Below the pieces are notes generated by a model. The model was not told where the DNA came from. It did not search any database and was given only the letters and a program-made list of their open reading frames with translations. Both the position numbers and the translations under genes were made by a program. Shown here piece by piece: positions 1 to 7,048 of a stretch of DNA of 18,261 bases (within the stretch, counting starts at the first letter, position 1; each line of letters begins with the position of its first letter). Origin of the DNA: Propionibacteriaceae bacterium (GTDB lineage: Bacteria; Actinomycetota; Actinomycetes; Propionibacteriales; Propionibacteriaceae); contig PMBM01000067.1 in assembly GCA_003153855.1 (NCBI GenBank), positions 7,459 through 25,719 of the forward strand. The letters run 5' to 3'.

Positions 1-465
<465 letters not shown>

Positions 466-469
466 GCTC

Positions 470-1174
470 TTGGCAGACGGCCCCCGTCGTACGCGCAGAG
501 CGCTCATCGCTCTCGCGGTCGTCGGCGCGCTGCTGGCAGCACTCCTCGGCGTCGGAAACACGACGGGTCGCCACTACGTCGAGAACAAGGCCGCGCAGGC
601 CATCCTCCAGCGCTCAGGGCTGGTCTCGAGCGTCAGCATCACCGACGACCTGTTCGTCGTGTCACTGCTGCGCCAGCACTTCGACAACGTGGACGTGGAC
701 TTCCCGGCGCTCCCGATCAGCGCGCGCAGCCGGTCGCTGACACCCAAGGTGAGCGTCAACCTGACCGACGTGGTGGCCGAGGACAACTACACGCGGCTGA
801 TCGCGGGCAAGGCGACCGCTGTCGCATCGTTGACGTGGAGCCAGGTCTCGACGCTGGCCGGCTACGCCATCTCGCCGGACGGTACGGGGATCGTGGTCGT
901 CCTCACGTACGACCTCTACGGGATCAAGGTGACGGGCACCGTGACCGCCACCCCGACCATCACTGCCGGCCAGCTGGTCCTGACGAACACCACGCTCAAG
1001 GTGGCCGGCATCGACGTCCCGAGCGCCATCAAGTCGTACCTCCTGGCCGAGGCGACCGCGCCGATCGACCTCGGGCTCCCGAAACCGTTCGTGGCCACGT
1101 CGCTGGCGGTCACGCGCGACGCTCTCACGATCACTGCGCAGGGGACCGACGTGGATGTCACGTCCCTGGGCTGA
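470..1174 (+). CDS. DUF2993 (LmeA-like) membrane-anchored, probably lipid-binding protein
   Basis: The 234-residue product opens with a basic stretch (RRTRR) and one hydrophobic segment at about residues 11-29, an uncleaved signal-anchor or signal peptide. The rest is a secreted all-beta-looking domain of the DUF2993 family, recognised from the N-terminal pattern in which a helix with ENKAAQAIL is followed by alternating hydrophobic strands. The family includes mycobacterial LmeA, a periplasmic phospholipid-binding protein involved in lipomannan maturation; that function is known for LmeA only and is not shown here. The TTG start is chosen because GGAGGG at 456-461 sits 8 nt upstream and the gene follows dapB by 4 nt, implying co-transcription. 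The 3' end faces the GNAT gene with a 6-nt gap and no clear terminator. Family call fairly sure, role unknown. Confidence 0.8.
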   Translation: MADGPRRTRRALIALAVVGALLAALLGVGNTTGRHYVENKAAQAILQRSGLVSSVSITDDLFVVSLLRQHFDNVDVDFPALPISARSRSLTPKVSVNLTDVVAEDNYTRLIAGKATAVASLTWSQVSTLAGYAISPDGTGIVVVLTYDLYGIKVTGTVTATPTITAGQLVLTNTTLKVAGIDVPSAIKSYLLAEATAPIDLGLPKPFVATSLAVTRDALTITAQGTDVDVTSLG

Positions 1175-1180
1175 GCCGGG

Positions 1181-1714
1181 TCAGGCCGCCGAGATGTCGG
1201 TGTGGAGCCGTACGAGCTTGAGCTGGCCCGTAGGACCTTCCGCCGCCGCGTGCACGCCGTCGGGTGCCCACCCCATGTCCTGAAGCCAGCCACGAAGGTC
1301 GTCGGCGGTGCTCGGCAGCCACCACGTGGCGTGCGTGAAGCCGTCGGCGCGCATCGTGTCTACCGCTGCCTGTACGAGGCGGCTGCCATGGCCGTGCGAC
1401 CGGGCGGGCGGCGAGACCATGAGCTCGACGACCTGACCGTCCTCGGCGCCTGCGTCCTCGTCCTCCGACGGGCCGACGGCGACCATGCCGACCACTGCGT
1501 CGTGCTCGGTCGCGACCAGGACCCTGTACGAGGCCAGCGGCGGGCGCGTGATCGACCGGTGCCACACCTCGGCGAGAGCGGCGACGTCCGCCTGTTCGTA
1601 CAGACCGTGCAACGGGTGGGCCGGGTCGGCCATCAGCCCGTACTGGATCGTCGCGATGTCGTGAGCCTCGCGGGGCAGTGCGAGACGTACGAATCCGGGC
1701 TCATGGAGGTTCAC
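1181..1714 (-). CDS. GNAT-family N-acetyltransferase
   Basis: This 177-residue protein has the length and layout of a single-domain GCN5-related acetyltransferase, which moves an acetyl group from acetyl-CoA to an amine. The strand VLVATEHDAVVGMVAVG (about 65-81) leads through an acidic loop to motif A, VVELMVSPPARSHGHGSRL (95-113), where the R-x-x-G-x-G-type pyrophosphate loop (RSHGHG) binds CoA. The following helix and the WWLPSTADDLRGWLQDMGW stretch fit the C-terminal half of the fold. The substrate cannot be read from the sequence. The GTG start is supported by TAGGCT on the minus strand (plus coordinates 1722-1727) ending 7 nt upstream, which suggests leaderless transcription. It is divergent from RNase J (82 bp between start codons) and convergent with the DUF2993 gene. 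Confidence 0.88.
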   Translation of the reverse strand: MNLHEPGFVRLALPREAHDIATIQYGLMADPAHPLHGLYEQADVAALAEVWHRSITRPPLASYRVLVATEHDAVVGMVAVGPSEDEDAGAEDGQVVELMVSPPARSHGHGSRLVQAAVDTMRADGFTHATWWLPSTADDLRGWLQDMGWAPDGVHAAAEGPTGQLKLVRLHTDISAA

Positions 1715-1721
1715 CGGGCGG

Positions 1722-1727
1722 AGCCTA
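1722..1727 (-). promoter_or_regulatory. -10 hexamer for the GNAT gene, leaderless geometry
   Basis: On the minus strand this reads TAGGCT (TANNNT form), ending 7 nt before the GTG start at 1714, so transcription would begin at or next to the start codon. No convincing -35 box is visible. Divergent to the RNase J promoter. Confidence 0.5.
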
Positions 1728-1784
1728 CCCGGTCCGCACTGACGCTCACGGGCGCCAGGAGTCTCGCTGGTGTCAACGGGCCAC

Positions 1785-1790
1785 TAGGGT
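1785..1790 (+). promoter_or_regulatory. -10 hexamer for the RNase J gene, leaderless geometry
   Basis: TAGGGT ends 6 nt before the GTG at 1797, placing the predicted +1 on the first base of the start codon. No good Shine-Dalgarno or -35 box accompanies it. Confidence 0.55.
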
Positions 1791-1796
1791 TGGGGA

Positions 1797-3479
1797 GTGC
1801 CTAATGCCGGTCTGCGTACCCCTCCCACTCTCGCCCACGACACACTCCGGGTGATCCCTCTCGGCGGTCTCGGCGACGTGGGCCGGAACATGACGTGCTT
1901 CGAGATCAACGGCAAGCTCCTCCTCGTCGACTGCGGCGTGCTGTTCCCCGAGGACGACCACCCCGGCGTCGACCTCATCCTGCCGGGCCTCGATGCGATC
2001 GCGGATCGGCTGAACGATGTCGTCGCTCTGGTCCTGACGCACGGCCACGAGGACCACATCGGCGCGGTCCCGTACCTCCTGCGCCAGCGGGAGTCGATCC
2101 CCATCGTCGGCAGCTCGCTCACGCTCGGGTTCCTGCGTGAGAAGTTGCGCGAGCACCGCCTCCGCAACGTCGAGTTCACCGAGGTGGCCGAGGGCGATCG
2201 CATCCCGCTCGGGCCGTTCGACGTCGAGTTCCTCGCGGTGAACCACTCGATCCCCGATGCGCTCGCCGTGTTCATCAGGACCGCGGGCGGGACCGTCCTC
2301 CACACGGGCGACTTCAAGATGGACCAGCTGCCGCTGGACAACCGGATCACCGACCTGCGCGGCTTCGGGCGTTTGGGCACCGAGGGCGTCGACCTGTTCA
2401 TGACCGACTCCACCAACGCGGAGAACAGCGGCTTCACGCCGTTCGAGCGCGAGACCGAGCCGGCGCTCGAGCGCGTCTTCCAGACGTCGTCGCGGCGGAT
2501 CGTGGTGGCGTGCTTCGCCTCGCACGTCCACCGCGTCCAGCAGATCATGGACCTCGCGGCCCTCCACCAGCGCAAGGTCTGTTACGTGGGGCGCTCGATG
2601 GTTCGGAACATGGGTGTCGCCCGTGACCTCGGCTTCCTCAAGGTGCCGGGCGACACGCTCGTCGAGCTGGCGGCCCTGAAGGACCTTCCCGACGACAGGA
2701 TCGTCATCCTGTCGACGGGGTCCCAAGGCGAGCCGCTGTCCGCGCTCGCGCGGATGGCGAACCGCGAGCACCCGCACGTCGAGCTGGGCCCGGGCGACAC
2801 CGTGCTGCTGGCCTCGTCGCTCATTCCCGGCAACGAGAACTCCGTCTACCGGGTCATCAACGGCCTGTCGAAGCTGGGTGCCCGCGTCGTGCACAAGGCC
2901 AACGCCTTGGTCCACGTCTCCGGCCATGCCAGCGCGGGAGAGCTCCTGTACTGCTACAACATCGTCAAGCCGCGCAACGTCCTGCCGATTCACGGCGAGG
3001 TGCGGCACCTCATCGCGAACGGGAACCTCGCCATCGCCACGGGTGTGCCCAAGGAACGGGTCATCGTCGCCGAGGACGGCGACGTGATCGACCTGGCAGA
3101 CGGCAAGGCGCGCATCGTCGGACGGATCGACGCCGGCTACATCCTCGTCGACGGCGCCAGCGTGGGCGGCCTGTCCGAGGAGGCGATCGCAGACCGCAAG
3201 GTGCTCGGTTCCGAAGGCTTCATCTCGATCGTCGCCGTCATCAACCTGCATGCCAAGCGCGTGGTCTCCCTCGACATCCACGCCCGTGGCTTCGTCGAGG
3301 ACGACAACGTCTTCGACGATGTACGGCAGCAGCTGATCGACGAGCTGCGGGCGGCGCTCAGCGACGGTGTCGACGACCAGCACAGGCTCCAGCAGCTCAT
3401 GCGCCGTACGATCGGCCGCTGGGTGTCCGGTACTCACCGGCGCCGGCCCATGATCGTCCCGGTCGTCGTCGCCACCTGA
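1797..3479 (+). CDS. rnj: Ribonuclease J (metallo-beta-lactamase/beta-CASP RNase)
   Basis: RNase J is a zinc-dependent 5'-3' exonuclease and endonuclease that matures rRNA and degrades mRNA in the cytoplasm. The 560-residue product has the usual family length. The metallo-beta-lactamase core begins at VIPLGGLGDVGRNM. The zinc ligands are in LTHGHEDHIGAVPYLL (His82, His84, Asp86, His87), the next histidine is in LAVNHSIPDALAV, and an aspartate is in HTGDFKMD. The beta-CASP domain follows, with FMTDSTNAE, the STGSQGEP block and VSGHAS, and the RNase J-specific C-terminal domain ends the protein. All catalytic residues I can check are present. The GTG start at 1797 is supported by the TAGGGT hexamer 6 nt upstream. 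A membrane protein gene follows after 4 nt, so the two are probably one transcript. Many actinobacteria have ftsK downstream of rnj; that is not the case here. Confidence 0.97.
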   Translation: MPNAGLRTPPTLAHDTLRVIPLGGLGDVGRNMTCFEINGKLLLVDCGVLFPEDDHPGVDLILPGLDAIADRLNDVVALVLTHGHEDHIGAVPYLLRQRESIPIVGSSLTLGFLREKLREHRLRNVEFTEVAEGDRIPLGPFDVEFLAVNHSIPDALAVFIRTAGGTVLHTGDFKMDQLPLDNRITDLRGFGRLGTEGVDLFMTDSTNAENSGFTPFERETEPALERVFQTSSRRIVVACFASHVHRVQQIMDLAALHQRKVCYVGRSMVRNMGVARDLGFLKVPGDTLVELAALKDLPDDRIVILSTGSQGEPLSALARMANREHPHVELGPGDTVLLASSLIPGNENSVYRVINGLSKLGARVVHKANALVHVSGHASAGELLYCYNIVKPRNVLPIHGEVRHLIANGNLAIATGVPKERVIVAEDGDVIDLADGKARIVGRIDAGYILVDGASVGGLSEEAIADRKVLGSEGFISIVAVINLHAKRVVSLDIHARGFVEDDNVFDDVRQQLIDELRAALSDGVDDQHRLQQLMRRTIGRWVSGTHRRRPMIVPVVVAT

Positions 3480-3483
3480 GCCG

Positions 3484-4137
3484 GTGAGGGTCACCCGCGA
3501 CCTCGGTGGTCTCCTGCTCGGCGTGGTCGTGAACTTCCTGCTGCTGTACGGGGTCGTGGTTCTCGGGTGGTCGCCCGGCAGCATGTTCCTGCTGTTCCCG
3601 GTGGAGAGCATCGGGCTGGGCGTGGTCACGGTTGTCCGGCTGTGGCGCCCGGTCGCGCCGGACGACGACGTGCGGATCGGTCCGGTCCCGCTGGGCGTCT
3701 TCGTGTTCGCCATGATCTACGGGGTCGCCACCATCGTGCAGATCGTCTTCGTGGTGATCGTGGTCTCGGCGATCGGTGTGGTCGCGGACGGCCCCAACCT
3801 GTGGTTGCCGCTCGCCCTCGTCCTGGTCAGGCTCGGTATGGACCTGTGGCTGTCGACACGGCAGTCCGCCGGGGCCGCTGCGATCGTCGTACCGCCCATC
3901 ATCCGTGGCCTCACGCTGCAGCTCGGGGTCGTCCTGGGGATGGTGTACGTCACCGACGGCCAGCCTCTCGACCTCGTGCGGCACACGGTCGCCGGTCACG
4001 GGCTGACGACAGCGATGATGCCTGTCGTGGTGCTCCTGATCGCGAAGACGATCATCGAGGTCGTCGCCCTGACCGGCGTCTTCCTGGGCCCGCGGCTCGT
4101 GGACAAGATGTTCGACGCCGCAGGTGCGTCCGATTAG
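3484..4137 (+). CDS. DUF6498-like multi-pass membrane protein
   Basis: A 217-residue, strongly hydrophobic protein with about six membrane-spanning stretches (near residues 8-26, 32-50, 74-98, 105-122, 136-158 and 176-203). The early pattern of a first helix followed by GWSPGSMFLLFPVESIGLG, with a glutamate inside the second helix, resembles DUF6498 proteins (typically GWS..xLLLYW.E....G). I make that assignment from memory and it is tentative. No enzymatic motif or known transport signature is visible. The GTG start lies 4 nt after the RNase J stop with no convincing Shine-Dalgarno, so translation may depend on coupling to rnj. The rpmB promoter begins just inside its 3' end. Function unknown; nothing in the sequence ties it to RNA metabolism beyond its position. 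Confidence 0.75.
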   Translation: MRVTRDLGGLLLGVVVNFLLLYGVVVLGWSPGSMFLLFPVESIGLGVVTVVRLWRPVAPDDDVRIGPVPLGVFVFAMIYGVATIVQIVFVVIVVSAIGVVADGPNLWLPLALVLVRLGMDLWLSTRQSAGAAAIVVPPIIRGLTLQLGVVLGMVYVTDGQPLDLVRHTVAGHGLTTAMMPVVVLLIAKTIIEVVALTGVFLGPRLVDKMFDAAGASD

Positions 4138-4163
4138 CACCCGCCGTGCCCGTACGTTATTCT
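4134..4163 (+). promoter_or_regulatory. rpmB promoter (-35 TTAGCA, -10 TATTCT)
   Basis: TTAGCA (4134-4139) and TATTCT (4158-4163) are separated by 18 nt. The predicted start of transcription near 4170 leaves a leader of about 50 nt before the L28 ATG, unlike the leaderless genes nearby. The -35 overlaps the stop codon of the preceding membrane protein gene. Confidence 0.5.
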
Positions 4164-4176
4164 TTCCAGGTTGCGT

Positions 4177-4194
4177 GGGCGCCGGACGGTGCCC
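4177..4194 (+). promoter_or_regulatory. Hairpin in the rpmB 5' leader
   Basis: GGGCGCC (4177-4183) and GGTGCCC (4188-4194) pair as a 7-bp stem with one G-U pair around the loop GGAC. GTGGG (4175-4179) could alternatively pair with CCCAC (4199-4203), which excludes the first stem. The structure lies between the predicted transcription start and the ribosome binding site. A regulatory role is inference. Confidence 0.3.
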
Positions 4195-4221
4195 CTTTCC
4201 CACAGTTCGAGGAGTTGTCCC

Positions 4222-4407
4222 ATGGCCGCCGTGTGCGATATCTGCGCCAAGCGCCCCGGTTTCGGTCACAACGTGCCGTGGTCGAAGAAGAAGACCAACC
4301 GCCAGTGGAGCCCGAACATCCAGCGCGTCCGCGCGGTTGTCAACGGCACCCCGCAGCGTCTCAACGTGTGCACCGGGTGCCTGAAGTCCGGCAAGGTCAC
4401 CCGCTGA
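4222..4407 (+). CDS. rpmB: 50S ribosomal protein L28, zinc-binding type
   Basis: L28 is a small protein of the large ribosomal subunit. The 61-residue sequence has the typical start MAAVCDIC, the basic middle with WSKKKTNRQW and PNIQRVRA, and the C-terminal VCTGCLKSGKVTR. Four cysteines (5, 8, 50, 53) in two CxxC pairs make it the zinc-containing form, not the cysteine-free paralogue that some actinobacteria express under zinc limitation. The ATG is preceded by GAGGAG at 4209-4214 with good spacing, and a separate promoter lies upstream. The gene is followed by a strong factor-independent terminator, so it is probably monocistronic. The DAK/FakA-type kinase gene usually found between rpmB and recG is absent here. 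Confidence 0.98.
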   Translation: MAAVCDICAKRPGFGHNVPWSKKKTNRQWSPNIQRVRAVVNGTPQRLNVCTGCLKSGKVTR

Positions 4408-4422
4408 CCCCAGTCATACAGA

Positions 4423-4452
4423 AAAGAGCCCGCCGGTAACGGCGGGCTCTTT
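4423..4452 (+). terminator. Bidirectional intrinsic terminator between rpmB and a convergent small gene
   Basis: A perfect 13-bp stem runs from AAAGAGCCCGCCG to CGGCGGGCTCTTT around the loop GTAA, a GNRA tetraloop. T residues follow on the plus strand (TTTCT) and on the minus strand (TTTTCT), so it can stop transcription from rpmB and from the minus-strand gene at 4527-4727. Confidence 0.93.
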
Positions 4453-4468
4453 CTGCGTCTGTTGTCGC

Positions 4469-4505
4469 CTCCGTGCGGGCAAGGGGACACCAGCACCGCA
4501 CGGAG
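4469..4505. repeat. 10-bp inverted repeat with 17-nt spacer
   Basis: CTCCGTGCGG (4469-4478) is repeated as its complement CCGCACGGAG (4496-4505). It sits in the short non-coding stretch between the rpmB terminator and the 3' end of the minus-strand small gene. No T-run follows on either strand, so it is not a standard intrinsic terminator. It may be a second 3'-end structure or a protein site; no function can be assigned. Confidence 0.45.
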
Positions 4506-4526
4506 ACGGATCAGGGGGTCGAGCGC

Positions 4527-4727
4527 TCAGGAGGCGACGGCTCGACGGGGGGCGGTGAGCTCCTGCAGCCGCAGCTCGCCCGACAGCACGTCGTCGAGGT
4601 CCTGCCGCAGAAGGTCGTCTTCGACAGCGGCGCGCGCTGCCTTGAGCACAGCACGTACACGGCGTTCCGCCGACGTGCCCAACACTTCGGGTGTCACCCG
4701 CACGGTCTTGCTCGCTCTCGCGGACAT
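4527..4727 (-). CDS. Small hypothetical protein (66 residues)
   Basis: I do not recognise this protein. It opens with MSARASKTVRVTPEVLG, continues into a charged, probably helical stretch (ERRVRAVLKAARAAVEDDLLRQDLDDVLSGELRLQ, broken here only for description) and ends in a basic tail. Third codon positions are mostly G or C, as in the neighbours, which favours real coding, and the bidirectional terminator at 4423-4452 would end its transcript. Against it, there is no good Shine-Dalgarno (GGTGAG is too close to the ATG) and no clear TANNNT box. A small DNA- or nucleic-acid-binding protein is possible but unproven. If it is not a gene, 4453-4919 is a non-coding gap of nearly 470 nt. The stretch 4728-4919 holds only the promoter of the next gene. 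Confidence 0.45.
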   Translation of the reverse strand: MSARASKTVRVTPEVLGTSAERRVRAVLKAARAAVEDDLLRQDLDDVLSGELRLQELTAPRRAVAS

Positions 4728-4906
4728 GACTCACCATCCGATGCTTCTAGGCCCGAAGGCCGGTGGATCCGGTTGCCCGGGGGGAAGTTCCACACACGGT
4801 GTCACCACCGCTTGCGCCGACAGTAGCGGGGTACGCGTCCCAAGCGCCAGACGATGAGCGGGACACGCGGGCGGAGTCATCCAGATCGGCTGTCGGAGGC
4901 CGCGTC

Positions 4907-4912
4907 TAGTGT
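4907..4912 (+). promoter_or_regulatory. -10 hexamer for the AAA ATPase gene, leaderless geometry
   Basis: TAGTGT ends 7 nt before the GTG at 4920. This is the main reason for placing the start at 4920 and not at the in-frame ATG at 4854. No -35 consensus is seen. Confidence 0.55.
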
Positions 4913-4919
4913 TCCGGGC

Positions 4920-6086
4920 GTGATCACCACCCTCGCCGTCCACGGCTACCGGTCACTGCGTGACCTCGTCGTCCCTCTCGGAGGGCTCACCGTCGTCACG
5001 GGTGCCAACGGCAGCGGCAAGTCCAGCCTCTACCAGGCGTTCCGGCTGCTGTCCGACACCTCGTCGGGCGGGCTGGTCTCGGCGCTCGCCGAAGCCGGCG
5101 GCCTGTCGTCGGTGCTCTGGGCAGGCCCGGAGACGATCTCGCGGGCCATGCGCAGTGGCGGGGTCCCCGTACAGGGCACGAGCTCCCGTCACCGTCCGGT
5201 CTCGCTCATGCTGGGGTTCGCGACGGAGGAGTTCTCCTACCTGGTCGACGTCGGGCTCCCCACCCCGAGCCAGAGCCTGTTCGCGCGCGACCCGGAGCTC
5301 AAGCGCGAGCTGGTCTGGGACGGGCCCGTGCTTCGGCCGGCCGCCACGTTGCTGAACCGTCTCCGGGGCACGGTGAAGGTCCGTGCCGAACGCGGATGGC
5401 AGACGGTGATGGAGGACCTGGGACCGCGCGAGTCCGTACTCACGACCCTGTCCGACCCGCGAGGCTATCCCGAGCTCTCGTTCGTACGATCCGCGGTGTC
5501 GTCATGGCGCTTTCACGACCACATCCGTACAGACCGGCACGCGCCGGCGCGCCAGCCTCAGATCGGCACGTGGGCGCCGGTCCTCGACCACGACGGCCGG
5601 AACCTCGCGGCGGCTGTCGAGACCGTACGGGAGTCGGCGTGGGCCTCCGTGCTCGACGCCACGATCGCCGACGCGTTCGACGGCACGACGCTGGAAGTCA
5701 CCGCTTCGGAAGGTCTGTTCTTCCTGAGCCTGCGCCAGCCGGGCATGCTGCGACCGATGGGCGCCTCCGAGCTGAGCGACGGGACGCTGCGGTACGTGGC
5801 ACTGGCCACGGCGCTGCTGAGCCCGCGGCCACCGTCGCTGCTGGTCCTCAACGAGCCGGAGACCAGCCTTCACCCCCAGCTGACCCAGCCGTTGGCGCGC
5901 CTCATCACGGAGGCTGCCCGTCGCACACAGATCGTCGTGGTCACTCATTCGGCCGCCCTGGTGGCGGCCATCGGCGAGGCGGCTCCGGAGGCGCTGCAGC
6001 ACGAGCTGGTCAAGGAGCTCGGTGAGACGCACGTGGGGGACCAGGGCCTCCTGTCCCGGCCGACCTGGGACTGGGGGAGCCGCTAG
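4920..6086 (+). CDS. COG4637-type AAA/ABC-like predicted ATPase
   Basis: A 388-residue ATPase of the RecF/SMC-like (ABC-type) class. It starts with the strand ITTLAVHGYRSLRD typical of these proteins. Walker A is GANGSGKS (residues 28-35), the ABC-like signature is ASELSDGTLRY, Walker B is LLVLNEPETSLHP and the switch histidine is in VVVTHS. The long middle part (about 60-270) carries no second known domain and no coiled coil, and there is no C-terminal TOPRIM nuclease, so it is not a full OLD-family nuclease. COG4637 members are widespread and largely uncharacterised; DNA repair or phage defence are only possibilities. The start at 4920 puts the beta strand at the N terminus as in relatives and agrees with the promoter; the longer form from 4854 would add a low-complexity tail. 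No partner gene is coupled to it, since the next gene has its own promoter. Confidence 0.9.
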   Translation: MITTLAVHGYRSLRDLVVPLGGLTVVTGANGSGKSSLYQAFRLLSDTSSGGLVSALAEAGGLSSVLWAGPETISRAMRSGGVPVQGTSSRHRPVSLMLGFATEEFSYLVDVGLPTPSQSLFARDPELKRELVWDGPVLRPAATLLNRLRGTVKVRAERGWQTVMEDLGPRESVLTTLSDPRGYPELSFVRSAVSSWRFHDHIRTDRHAPARQPQIGTWAPVLDHDGRNLAAAVETVRESAWASVLDATIADAFDGTTLEVTASEGLFFLSLRQPGMLRPMGASELSDGTLRYVALATALLSPRPPSLLVLNEPETSLHPQLTQPLARLITEAARRTQIVVVTHSAALVAAIGEAAPEALQHELVKELGETHVGDQGLLSRPTWDWGSR

Positions 6087-6132
6087 GCGACCCTGGAACG
6101 GACCCTGGTCAGGCAGTCATGGCTTGCGCCGG

Positions 6133-6138
6133 TACATT
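6133..6138 (+). promoter_or_regulatory. -10 hexamer for the CPBP gene, leaderless geometry
   Basis: TACATT ends 6 nt before the ATG at 6145. It supports this start against an in-frame ATG at 6022 that would overlap the end of the ATPase gene. Confidence 0.55.
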
Positions 6139-6144
6139 CCTGGC

Positions 6145-6894
6145 ATGGCATCGAGCGAGAAGTCCGCAGAACCGTCGGCGGTTGCGAAGCTGTCCCTCGG
6201 ACTTCTCGTGGCGATCGGCCTGGTCCGTACCGTGGCGCTGGCGCTCGGCAACGGCATCTCCCTGGGGGCCTTCGCTCTCGCCGGGAGCTCGCGGCCGCTG
6301 ACGCTCACGCTCGCCGGGACGAAGGTGTGGATCGTCGTCGTCGACGTGCTGACGGTCTACCTCGTGATCAGGCTGCTCCGGCGTGAAGGCGCCTCGTTGA
6401 CACCGTTGCTGACCCCAGAACCCGTCGCCAAGAACCTGCTCAGGGCGCTGGGCGGGCTGGTCATCGTCTACTTCGCGTTCTACTTCGGCGGTTTCGCCGG
6501 CAACCTCCTGATCTACTACGGCGGTGCGCCGGACTCGGACGCGGTGAGGCTGCCCCTTGCGCTGAGCGTGGTGCGGCTGCTCCTCGTCCCCATCACCGTG
6601 GCGGTCGCGGAGGAGACGCTGTTCCGCGGCTACCTGATGCCGCGTCTCCAGGTCCTCATGGGCCGTGTGGGCGCCGTGATCGTCTCGTCGCTGCTCGCGG
6701 CGGCCCAGTACTTCGCGTTCAGCATGGGGAACTGGGACGCCATCCTCGCCGGCTTCATCGGCTACTTCATCGTCAACCTCGCCTTCGGCTTCCTCTACCT
6801 CTGGTTCAAGCGGCTGGCGCCCCTGATCGCCATCCACTGGTTCTTCGAGGCGGTCGCCGGGTACGCGATCCTCCGGGTGGCGCTCGGGCACTGA
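6145..6894 (+). CDS. CPBP-family intramembrane metalloprotease-like protein with altered motifs
   Basis: A 249-residue polytopic membrane protein with about six to eight helices. It has the CPBP (Abi/Rce1-like) motif 1, EETLFRGYL, with Glu156, Glu157 and Arg161. Motif 2 is normally FxxxH, but here the matching stretch is FAFSM followed by GNW, so the histidine is Met194. Motif 3 is normally HxxxN and here reads HWFFE (His231, Glu235). Family relatives are prenyl-protein proteases or bacteriocin-immunity and anti-sigma-factor proteases. With the second histidine missing, proteolytic activity is uncertain. The N terminus is a short polar cytoplasmic tail. The gene has its own leaderless-type promoter and no coupled neighbour. 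The family call is sure; the reading of lost residues depends on my unaided alignment. Confidence 0.88.
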   Translation: MASSEKSAEPSAVAKLSLGLLVAIGLVRTVALALGNGISLGAFALAGSSRPLTLTLAGTKVWIVVVDVLTVYLVIRLLRREGASLTPLLTPEPVAKNLLRALGGLVIVYFAFYFGGFAGNLLIYYGGAPDSDAVRLPLALSVVRLLLVPITVAVAEETLFRGYLMPRLQVLMGRVGAVIVSSLLAAAQYFAFSMGNWDAILAGFIGYFIVNLAFGFLYLWFKRLAPLIAIHWFFEAVAGYAILRVALGH

Positions 6895-7011
6895 CGACTA
6901 CGCGCCGCGCTCCCGATCGCCCTCGGTCGAGGAGTCACGACACGCCGAACCCCCCGCGCCTGGGCGAGAAGCGACCCCTCAACGCCCGTCCGCGGTCATA
7001 TGTAAACGAAC

Positions 7012-7028
7012 CTTGACATTGAGTCAAG
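7012..7028. promoter_or_regulatory. Palindromic candidate operator overlapping a -35 box
   Basis: CTTGAC ATTGA GTCAAG is a perfect 6-5-6 inverted repeat. Its left arm contains the -35 box TTGACA of the following operon, so a bound dimer would block RNA polymerase. The operon's second gene encodes an XRE-type regulator, the obvious candidate ligand (inference). Confidence 0.6.
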
Positions 7029-7041
7029 CGTCCTTTACTTT
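7013..7041 (+). promoter_or_regulatory. Near-consensus sigma-A-type promoter (TTGACA-17-TACTTT)
   Basis: TTGACA (7013-7018) and TACTTT (7036-7041) are separated by exactly 17 nt. The -10 ends 7 nt before the ATG at 7049, giving a leaderless transcript. It is the only promoter in the window with a consensus -35, and it lies in a locally AT-rich patch (about 6998-7045). Confidence 0.8.
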
Positions 7042-7048
7042 CGCAGGC

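Noticed and set aside
1773..3713. Long open frame on the minus strand opposite RNase J (over 600 codons)
   Set aside because: It is a mirror of a GC-rich gene: stops are rare opposite codons ending in G or C. The sequence is low-complexity, rich in Asp, Arg, Val and His, with no domain, while the plus strand encodes a complete RNase J.
4469..4505. Second intrinsic terminator
   Set aside because: The inverted repeat has a 17-nt loop and no T-run on either strand, so I list it only as a repeat.
4854..4919. N-terminal extension of the AAA ATPase from an upstream in-frame ATG
   Set aside because: It would add 22 low-complexity residues before the conserved first strand and would place the TAGTGT promoter inside the gene.
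6895..7011. Possible small RNA or terminator after the CPBP gene
   Set aside because: Only a weak CCTCG/CGAGG pairing with a two-base centre is present, without a T-run. Nothing else supports a structured RNA.
7013..7048. TTG start for the four-helix membrane protein
   Set aside because: The TTG is part of the -35 box TTGACA. A transcript from this promoter would not include it.
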